From assembly GCA_964576715.1 (NCBI GenBank), contig CAZNWE010000068.1, positions 1 through 21,488 of the forward strand: a stretch of DNA of 21,488 nt. Direction: 5' to 3'. The notes under the pieces are model-generated. The model saw only the letters and a program-made list of their open reading frames with translations, was not told where the DNA came from and did not search any database. This document shows positions 15,958-21,488 of this stretch, in pieces. Position 1 is the stretch's first letter. Each line of letters opens with the position of its first letter. The position numbers and the translations under genes are program-made. Source of the stretch: SLRI01 sp964576715. GTDB lineage: Bacteria > Pseudomonadota > Alphaproteobacteria > Geminicoccales > Geminicoccaceae.

Positions 15958-17456
15958 GCCACGCTCTCCAAACCGGCGAGCGCTGCCTTGATCTCGCTCG
16001 CATCGTCGAAGGGCAGGGTCTCGTCACCGACAATCTGCCCGACCTCGTGACCCTTGCCGGCGACGACCAGCACGTCGCCGGGCTCGAGGCTGCGGCAGGC
16101 CGCGCGAATCGCCTCGGCCCGGCCACCGATCTCGACGACGGCCGTCCCCTTGCCGGCGAGCACCGCCATGATCGCCCGGCGGATCAACGCCGGGTTCTCC
16201 GAGCGCGGGTTGTCGTCGGTGACGAAGATCCGATCGGCCAACCGGCCTGCCACCTCGCCCATCAGCGGGCGCTTGCCCTTATCCCGATCGCCGCCGCAGC
16301 CGAAGACGACCGCCAGCCGGCCCTTGGTGTGCGGCCGCAACGCCTCGAGCGCCTTGGCCAGCGCGTCGGGGGTATGGGCATAGTCGACGAAGGCCGGGGC
16401 ACCAGATGGGTGGCGGGCGACCAGCTGCATCCGCCCGGGCGCACCCCTGAGCTCGGTCAGCGCCTCGAGGGCGAGGTCGAGTGGCGCGCCGCCGGCAACC
16501 ACGAGGCCGAGGGCGGCGAGGATGTTGTGCGCCTGAAAGGCGCCGACGAGGCCGCTGCGGAAGCGGCGCGGCTTGCCGTCGACGCTGATTTCGAGCGTTT
16601 GCCCGACCAGCTCCGGCGCGCGGTCGACGAGCTGCAGACGCCGCGCCTGCCAGCCATAATCGACCACCTCGATGCCGCGGTCGCGGGCAATGGCGGCGAG
16701 TGCCGGAAACTCGGCGACGTCGGCGTTGAGGACGGCGGTGCCGCCGACTGCCAGGCAATCGCTGAACAGCTTCTGCTTGGCCTCGAGGTAGGCCTCGAAG
16801 CTGCCGTGGTAGTCGTAGTGGTCACGGCTGATGTTGGAAAAGGCGGCGGCATGGATCGCCAGCCCGGCGAGCCGCTCCTGGTCGAGGCCATGGCTCGAGG
16901 CCTCGACGACGAGATGATCGACGCCGCCCTTCTTGAGTTCGGCGGCGAGGCGATGGAGCGTGATGGCGTCCGGCGTGGTCAGGGTGCTTTTCGGCCAGCG
17001 GCCCGCACTCTCGAGGCCGAGCGTGCCGAGGCTGGCTGCCCGGATCCCGAGCCGGTCCCAGAGCTGCCGTGTGAAACTGGCGATCGAGGTCTTGCCGTTG
17101 GTCCCGGTGACCGCCGCGACGAACGCCGGCTGGATCGCATAGAAGCTGGCGGCGAGCCGCGCCAGCCGGCGGCGCGGGTTGGCATCGATGATCACCGGGA
17201 CGAGCTGGGCGTAGGCCTCCGCACCAGCACTGCCGAGCACCGCCACCGCCCCCTTGTCGAGGGCCTCGGGGATAAAGATGTGGCCGTCGGCCTGGGTCCC
17301 GGAAAGGGCGGCGAAGAGCTGGCCCGGCTCGACCATGCGGCTGTCCGCGGCGAGCCCCTTGATGGTCACGTCCTGGATGTTCAGCAAGCGCGCGTCAGCC
17401 GCCGTGCTGGCGGCGAAGCGCCGCGATTCCTCAGCGAGTAAGGCTGGCAGCCGCAA
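15954..17456 (-). CDS. murE: UDP-MurNAc-L-Ala-D-Glu--meso-diaminopimelate ligase MurE
   Basis: 500 residues. Cytoplasmic ligase adding the third stem amino acid. The DNPR motif (415-418) is the signature of the meso-diaminopimelate enzyme rather than the lysine type. Other motifs: LAADSRMVEPGQLFAAL (35-51), the ATP loop TGTNGKTS (117-124), VEASSHGLDQ (184-193), SNISRDHYDYHG (207-218), the AKQKLF segment with carbamylated Lys227, and FGCGGDRDKGKRPLMG (385-400). The start is TTG at 17456, inside the 3' end of ftsI (26-bp overlap). GGAGGA 5-6 nt upstream and the family-like N-terminus RLPALLAEE support it. No ATG or GTG would give a normal N-terminus. Confidence 0.96.
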   Translation of the reverse strand: MRLPALLAEESRRFAASTAADARLLNIQDVTIKGLAADSRMVEPGQLFAALSGTQADGHIFIPEALDKGAVAVLGSAGAEAYAQLVPVIIDANPRRRLARLAASFYAIQPAFVAAVTGTNGKTSIASFTRQLWDRLGIRAASLGTLGLESAGRWPKSTLTTPDAITLHRLAAELKKGGVDHLVVEASSHGLDQERLAGLAIHAAAFSNISRDHYDYHGSFEAYLEAKQKLFSDCLAVGGTAVLNADVAEFPALAAIARDRGIEVVDYGWQARRLQLVDRAPELVGQTLEISVDGKPRRFRSGLVGAFQAHNILAALGLVVAGGAPLDLALEALTELRGAPGRMQLVARHPSGAPAFVDYAHTPDALAKALEALRPHTKGRLAVVFGCGGDRDKGKRPLMGEVAGRLADRIFVTDDNPRSENPALIRRAIMAVLAGKGTAVVEIGGRAEAIRAACRSLEPGDVLVVAGKGHEVGQIVGDETLPFDDASEIKAALAGLESVA

Positions 17457-19155
17457 AGCCGTCCTCCATGCGCTTGGTCCGGCCGTTCATCACCGGCATG
17501 ACCTGCAGGCGATCGTTGAAGGCGGCCTCGATTGCCGGTGATCGCGGTGGCACTGCCAGGAGCGGCCCGGCCTGGGCGACGATGCGCGACACGACCGGGG
17601 CCGCGGTCCAGCCGCCGGTCCGATAGCCGAATGTCTTGGCGTCACCCTGCGGTTCGTCGAGCACCGCCAGCACGGCATAGCGCGGTGCATCGATCGGAAA
17701 GACGCCGAGGAACGAGGAGATCACCGCGCGGCCGTCATAGCCGCGCCGGCTGCCGGTCGGTTTGTCCGCGGTGCCGGTCTTGCCGCCCACGAGGTAGCCC
17801 GGCACCCCGCCATTCGCCCCCGTGCCGTGCGCGACCGTGAGCCACATCAGCCAGCGCAGATCCTTGATCGTCCGCTCCGAGACGATCTGTGGCCCGTCGT
17901 GCGCCACCGGCATGTCGCGCCGCAGGAACGTTGCGGGCAGGTGCTTGCCGTCGCCGACCAGCGCCGCCACCGCCTCGGTGAACTGCAACGGCGAGACGGA
18001 GATGCCGTGGCCGTAGGAGACGGTGGCGGCGACGATGTCCGGCCAGCGCTCCTGGACCAGCGGCTCGGTGGTTTCCGGCAGCTCCAGGGTCGGACGGGTC
18101 AACAGCCCGAGCTGCGCCAAGAACGGCTGTTGCAGCGCCGCCCCGCCGGCGGCGAAGGTCATCTTGACCGTGCCGATATTCGAAGAGAAGGCGAAGATCT
18201 CGGGCACCGACAACCGTCGCTGGTGGCCACGATAGTCGCGGATGCGATGCCGGCCGATGCGCAGCGACTCCGAGGCGTCGAAGCGGTCGTAAATGGAGAC
18301 CGCGCCACTTTCCAGCGCCATCGCGGTGCTGACCACCTTGAACAGCGAGCCGAGCTCGAGGACATCGGCGGTGCAGCGGTTGCGCCGCGCTTCGGGTGAC
18401 GCCTGCTCGGCCCGGTTGGGATCGTAGTCGGGCAGGCTGACCAGCGCCAGCACCTCGCGGGTGGCGATGTCCAGCACGATGGTGCACGCCCCGAGGGCCG
18501 CGAATCGCTCGACCCCGGCCTTGGTCGCAGCATGGGCGATGCGCTGCACCCGGCGGTCGATGGACAAGAGCAGGTCGTCCTTGCCGAGCGCCGCTCCGCC
18601 CTCGAGCGCCTCGTCCATGCCGTATTCGATGCCGGCCAACCCCTGGTTGTCGATGCCGGTGAAGCCGAGCACGTGCGCCGCCTCGCGCCCGCGCGGGTAG
18701 ACCCGTCGCTCGCCGAGCTCGAAACCGATGCCGGGCAGGCCGAGCTCGAGGACGGCGGCTTGCTCCGGCGGCGAGATCTGGCGCTTGACCCAGACGAAGC
18801 GGCCGCCATTGGCGAAGCGGGTGTTGAGCTCGGCAGCGTCGACCCCGTCGAGCACCCGGGCGAGCTCGATGGCCGCGGCCTCGCGATCGTTCATGAGCAG
18901 CGGGTCGGCGACGACGGATAGGGTGACGATATTCGCGGCCATCAGCGCGCCGTTGCGATCCTTGATCGCGGCGCGGCGCAGCTCGATGCCCTCGGCGGCA
19001 ACCCGCGGGCTGGTCGCGGCGTGGCGACGGTCGGCCGTCGCCATGTCGATGAGACGCAGACCGATACTGGTGAACGCCAGGACGAAGCAGAGCGCCAGGA
19101 GGCGCAGCCGCCCGGCGCCGATCCCATCCCGCTGCTGGTTGGCCTGCTCGCTCAC
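17431..19155 (-). CDS. ftsI: Septal transpeptidase FtsI (PBP3)
   Basis: 574 residues. Class B penicillin-binding protein that cross-links septal peptidoglycan with FtsW. It has a short cytoplasmic N-terminus, a membrane anchor (about 17-37), a pedestal domain with RRAAIKDRNG (60-69), then the transpeptidase: SxxK as ELGSLFK (nucleophile Ser270, Lys273), SSN (324-326) and KTG (459-461). All three catalytic motifs are intact; ELGS replaces the more usual EPGS. The start is GTG at 19155. It has only a weak ribosome binding site. An in-frame ATG lies at 19179 but is separated by an amber codon (19164-19162), so translation from it stops after five codons. It starts 37 nt after ftsL and overlaps murE by 26 bp. 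Confidence 0.97.
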   Translation of the reverse strand: MSEQANQQRDGIGAGRLRLLALCFVLAFTSIGLRLIDMATADRRHAATSPRVAAEGIELRRAAIKDRNGALMAANIVTLSVVADPLLMNDREAAAIELARVLDGVDAAELNTRFANGGRFVWVKRQISPPEQAAVLELGLPGIGFELGERRVYPRGREAAHVLGFTGIDNQGLAGIEYGMDEALEGGAALGKDDLLLSIDRRVQRIAHAATKAGVERFAALGACTIVLDIATREVLALVSLPDYDPNRAEQASPEARRNRCTADVLELGSLFKVVSTAMALESGAVSIYDRFDASESLRIGRHRIRDYRGHQRRLSVPEIFAFSSNIGTVKMTFAAGGAALQQPFLAQLGLLTRPTLELPETTEPLVQERWPDIVAATVSYGHGISVSPLQFTEAVAALVGDGKHLPATFLRRDMPVAHDGPQIVSERTIKDLRWLMWLTVAHGTGANGGVPGYLVGGKTGTADKPTGSRRGYDGRAVISSFLGVFPIDAPRYAVLAVLDEPQGDAKTFGYRTGGWTAAPVVSRIVAQAGPLLAVPPRSPAIEAAFNDRLQVMPVMNGRTKRMEDGFAAASLTR

Positions 19156-19192
19156 TCGTCGCTACCCGTCCATCGTCATCGCAGGATCGCCT

Positions 19193-19603
19193 TCACCAGT
19201 CGCCGCCAAGCGCGTCGCCGCGTTGCCCGAGACCACTCGGATCGAATGTCGTCACCGGCTTGACCCGAAACTCGATCATCACGCCGCTCGGCAATGCGGC
19301 GGGCCGCGGCTCGCGCGCGAGCTGGAGGTGACGGAAGTCGCCGATCTGCTGCGCCTCGATCACCCGAGCGAGGGTCGCCGGGGCCATGCCCAAGGCCCGC
19401 GCCTGGGCGCTCAAGTGATCGGCCCGTGCGAGATGCGCCCAGTCGGCCTCGAGCGTCCTGAGCCGCCAGCGCTCGGCCTCGATCTCCTGCTCGATCCGGG
19501 AGATTTCGCCTTCGGCCGCGACCACTGCGTACTTGATGTTGAACAGACTGGTCGCGGCGAGGATGATCAGGATGGTGAGGACGGGAACATAGCGCTGGAT
19601 CAT
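19193..19603 (-). CDS. ftsL: Cell division protein FtsL
   Basis: 136 residues. Small bitopic protein that forms a coiled-coil complex with FtsB and FtsQ and activates FtsWI. It has a short N-terminus, one membrane segment (about 7-27), then a charged coiled coil (about 30-70, with EISRIEQEIEAERWRLRTLE) and the conserved-type segment ADHLSAQARALGM (61-73). The tail is proline-rich and probably unstructured. The ATG at 19603 overlaps the rsmH stop as ATGA, with GGAG about 9 nt upstream. Sequence similarity in this family is weak; the call rests on topology, size and position between rsmH and ftsI. Confidence 0.92.
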   Translation of the reverse strand: MIQRYVPVLTILIILAATSLFNIKYAVVAAEGEISRIEQEIEAERWRLRTLEADWAHLARADHLSAQARALGMAPATLARVIEAQQIGDFRHLQLAREPRPAALPSGVMIEFRVKPVTTFDPSGLGQRGDALGGDW

Positions 19604-20589
19604 GCCGCCGATCTCCAGTCCGCGGGCCGCGGAGGGCCGGGGGTCGGTTGTCCGGCCGGGGCATGGTCCTCATCGGCGAGGCGGATCGCGGCGCGCAACC
19701 GGGCCGAGCGGGCGCGTGGATTGCGGGCCAGCTCGGCGCTACCGGGCTTGACCACCTTGCGCTCCAGCCAGCGCAGCTTCGGGCGGCTGGTGTCGGCCGG
19801 CAGCGGCACATGGCGCGACGGCCGCGTCCGCCGGTCGCTCAGCGCATCGATGTGCCGCTTGATGCGACGGTCCTCGAGGCTGTGAAAGGCAATGAGCACC
19901 AGCCGGCCGCCCGCGCACAGCAGGGACGGCGCAGCGTCGAGCAGTTGATCGAGTTCCTGCAGCTCGTCATTGACGGCGATGCGCAACGCCTGGAACACCT
20001 GGGTGGCAGGGTGACGCCCAGGCTTGCCGCGGCGTTTCGCGCCGGCGACGATCGCCGCAAGGTGATGCGTGGTGGTGATCGGCTGGGCGGTGCGATGGTC
20101 GACAATCGCCCGGGCGATGCGCCCGGCCTCGGGCTCCTCGCCGAGGCTGGCGAACAGCCGGGCCAGCGCCGCTGCATCGAGCCTGCCGATCAGCTCGGCT
20201 GCGGTTTCGCCGCTGGCGCCCATCCGCATGTCCAGCGGGCCGTGTTGCTGGAAGGAGAAGCCGCGGTCGGCCTCGTCGAGCTGGAACGATGAGACCCCGA
20301 GATCGGCGACGATGCCGTCGACGGCACTGACACCAAGCTTGCCGAGACCCGCGGCGAGAGCGCCGAAGCGGCCTTCGTGCATGCTGAAGCGCGGCTCGCG
20401 GGCGGCGAGCTGACGGCCGCGGGCGACCGCCGCCGGGTCGCGGTCGACACCGATCACCCGGCAGTCCGCCCGGGCGAGGATCGCTTCGCTATAGCCCCCG
20501 CCGCCGAATGTGGCATCCACGATGAGGTTGCCGGCGGCCGGCGCCAAGGCGTCGAGCATGGCATCGCGCAGGACTGGCTCATGGCTCAT
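19600..20589 (-). CDS. rsmH: 16S rRNA (cytosine-1402-N4)-methyltransferase RsmH (MraW)
   Basis: 329 residues. SAM-dependent enzyme methylating N4 of C1402 in 16S rRNA. Motifs: HEPVL (3-7) at the N-terminus, the SAM loop DATFGGGGYSEAIL (25-38), ADLGVSSFQLD, GPLDMRM, QVFQALRIAVNDEL and IAFHSLEDRRIK. The ATG at 20589 gives the family N-terminus MSHEPVL. The frame stays open about 21 codons further, but those residues are not family-like. Its ribosome binding site is weak. It is the first gene of the dcw operon here, because mraZ is missing upstream. The stop overlaps ftsL as ATGA. Confidence 0.97.
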   Translation of the reverse strand: MSHEPVLRDAMLDALAPAAGNLIVDATFGGGGYSEAILARADCRVIGVDRDPAAVARGRQLAAREPRFSMHEGRFGALAAGLGKLGVSAVDGIVADLGVSSFQLDEADRGFSFQQHGPLDMRMGASGETAAELIGRLDAAALARLFASLGEEPEAGRIARAIVDHRTAQPITTTHHLAAIVAGAKRRGKPGRHPATQVFQALRIAVNDELQELDQLLDAAPSLLCAGGRLVLIAFHSLEDRRIKRHIDALSDRRTRPSRHVPLPADTSRPKLRWLERKVVKPGSAELARNPRARSARLRAAIRLADEDHAPAGQPTPGPPRPADWRSAA

Positions 20590-20732
20590 GTGCAGCACCC
20601 AAGAACGATCCACAGCCGATTTGCGGCGACCCTGGCGCAAGGTTTCTCGCAAGGGCCACCAGCGCGCCGGCGATGCCGATCCTCCACCGTCGCCGCCTCA
20701 CCTGTTGTTCGCCAATATTTCCCTCGCCCATC

Positions 20733-20760
20733 ATTCTAATCGCCCTGATCGGACCGCAAG
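20733..20760 (-). promoter_or_regulatory. Candidate rsmH-proximal promoter
   Basis: On the minus strand a good -10 (TAGAAT, 20738-20733) lies 16 nt after a weaker -35 (CTTGCG, 20760-20755). It would start transcription roughly 140 nt upstream of the rsmH ATG. The -10 is identical to that of the next candidate upstream. Confidence 0.35.
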
Positions 20761-20796
20761 TGTCGCCTCTCAACCCTCCACTGTGCAGAAAAACTC

Positions 20797-20812
20797 GAAT
20801 TTTTATAAATTC
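20797..20812. repeat. 16-bp palindrome overlapping the candidate -10
   Basis: GAATTT (20797-20802) and AAATTC (20807-20812) form a perfect inverted repeat around TTAT and overlap the TAGAAT -10 element. This placement is typical of a repressor operator, but no regulator can be named. Chance is possible because the local sequence is AT-rich. Confidence 0.35.
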
Positions 20813-20838
20813 TACCACTGCGCGAGCACGATCTTCAA
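20809..20838 (-). promoter_or_regulatory. Candidate sigma70 promoter of the dcw operon
   Basis: On the minus strand TTGAAG (20838-20833) and TAGAAT (20814-20809) are separated by 18 nt. The -10 matches five of six consensus bases. It lies in an AT-rich stretch about 220 nt upstream of rsmH and points into the operon. Confidence 0.5.
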
Positions 20839-20950
20839 GGGGTTTGTCAGCAGCAGGGCTAAAAAAATGACACTCGAAGACTGCGCAGAACTTAGGTCGA
20901 ACAGCCAGAGACTTGGTGATGCCGGGATTTTTGAGCGTCGAGGTTGGGTG

Positions 20951-20979
20951 ACCCTACCCGCGGCGCCGTCGCTGGTCAA
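20951..20979 (-). promoter_or_regulatory. Candidate upstream promoter
   Basis: On the minus strand TTGACC (20979-20974) and TAGGGT (20956-20951) are exactly 17 nt apart. The -35 is strong and the -10 is moderate (TA...T). It would give a leader of about 350 nt before rsmH. Confidence 0.4.
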
Positions 20980-21012
20980 GATTGCGTTGCTTAGAGGCAA
21001 CTCTAGATCGCT

Positions 21013-21051
21013 TTCATAATGCACTGAAACAAATGGTCATTGCTGTGTCAA
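21013..21051 (-). promoter_or_regulatory. Candidate distal promoter next to the DnaA box
   Basis: The minus strand has a perfect -35 hexamer TTGACA (21051-21046), but no good -10 at 16-18 nt. An alternative pairing is ATGACC (21040-21035) with TATGAA (21018-21013), spacer 16. The region is AT-rich and lies just downstream of the DnaA box and an AGAAT-A-ATTCT palindrome. Confidence 0.35.
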
Positions 21052-21061
21052 GAATAATTCT
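21051..21061. repeat. 11-bp palindrome overlapping TTGACA
   Basis: AGAAT-A-ATTCT is a perfect inverted repeat that shares one base with the TTGACA hexamer on one side and one base with the DnaA box on the other. It is a possible protein binding site, but short enough to be chance. Confidence 0.25.
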
Positions 21062-21069
21062 GTGGATAA
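21061..21069 (-). promoter_or_regulatory. Perfect DnaA box
   Basis: The minus strand reads TTATCCACA, the consensus high-affinity DnaA binding site. It sits between rnpB and the dcw promoters, about 10 nt upstream of TTGACA. A second site with one mismatch (TTCTGCACA) lies at 20783-20791. With only these two, the region is not a recognisable replication origin; a regulatory role is more likely. Confidence 0.55.
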
Positions 21070-21157
21070 CTGCTGGACAACGCCCGGCAACCTTGTGGGT
21101 GAAACCGGGACGAGCCGGCCGCAGTTGCGCTCGGGCGCTGGCTCGGACGGCAACAGG

Positions 21158-21488
<331 letters not shown>

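Larger units (their letters stand above)
20590..21157 (-). other. Gene-free region between rnpB and rsmH
   Basis: About 570 bp without a convincing gene on either strand. It is clearly more AT-rich than the rest of the window, especially 20785-20880 and 21000-21070. A 79-codon minus-strand frame starting with GTG at 20818 reads almost to rsmH, but its codon use does not look coding. No MraZ-like sequence is present. The region contains the promoter candidates, DnaA box and palindromes listed separately and is presumably the main control region of the dcw operon. Confidence 0.6.

Noticed and set aside
20579..20818. 79-codon minus-strand frame just ahead of rsmH (possible mraZ or small membrane protein)
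   Set aside because: No MraZ motif is present. About a third of third positions are A/T, unlike the genes here, and its start overlaps a promoter-like -10 element.
20783..21069. Possible replication origin between rnpB and rsmH
   Set aside because: Only one perfect and one imperfect DnaA box are present. There is no box cluster, no extended AT-rich unwinding element, and no dnaA, hemE or parAB neighbour.
21111..21145. Hairpin after rnpB (CGAGCC pairing GGCTCG) as a terminator
   Set aside because: The stem is 6 bp around a long loop and no T-run follows on the minus strand (TCCCGGTTT only), so I would not call it an intrinsic terminator.

Overview
This window is one face of a classic division and cell wall (dcw) cluster from a Gram-negative bacterium. 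Every convincing gene lies on the minus strand, so transcription runs from the right edge to the left. The DNA is very GC-rich with strong G/C preference at third codon positions. Several features fit a high-GC alphaproteobacterium: the gene order, the FtsZ N- and C-terminal sequences, ddl between murB and ftsQ, an lpxC-type gene after ftsZ, and RNase P RNA just upstream. A Rhodospirillales-like group is my guess; the sequence alone does not fix the genus. MurE carries the DNPR signature of the meso-diaminopimelate-adding enzyme, so the peptidoglycan is of the usual Gram-negative type.

Layout in transcription order (high to low coordinates). The 3' three quarters of rnpB (RNase P RNA) enters from the right edge. 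About 570 bp without a convincing gene follows. It is AT-rich in parts and holds a perfect DnaA box, short palindromes and several sigma70-like promoters. mraZ, which normally opens the cluster, is absent here. The cluster itself is rsmH-ftsL-ftsI-murE-murF-mraY-murD-ftsW-murG-murC-murB-ddl-ftsQ-ftsA-ftsZ. Most neighbours overlap by 4 bp (ATGA or GTGA) or nearly touch, so this is probably one translationally coupled operon. It makes lipid II (murE, murF, mraY, murD, murG, murC, murB, ddl), the septal synthase and its partners (ftsW, ftsI, ftsL, ftsQ), and the cytoskeletal ring (ftsA, ftsZ). ftsA and ftsZ are separated by a 129-bp leader.

After ftsZ comes a strong hairpin (14-bp perfect stem, then T5) and a structured leader. 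Next is an LpxC-like gene whose fold is recognisable but which has lost most catalytic and zinc-binding residues of the deacetylase. This is the most unusual feature of the window. Beyond a 247-bp gap lie a possible 40-codon ORF and, overlapping it by ATGA, a membrane-anchored, Ala/Glu-rich coiled-coil protein of unknown function that runs off the left edge.

Smaller oddities are an AT-rich, rare-codon block in ftsQ that resembles an internal promoter for ftsAZ, an in-frame amber codon just ahead of the ftsI GTG start, a TTG start for murE backed by a strong ribosome binding site, and changed phosphate-loop residues in FtsA. I found no mobile elements, CRISPR arrays or tRNA genes.
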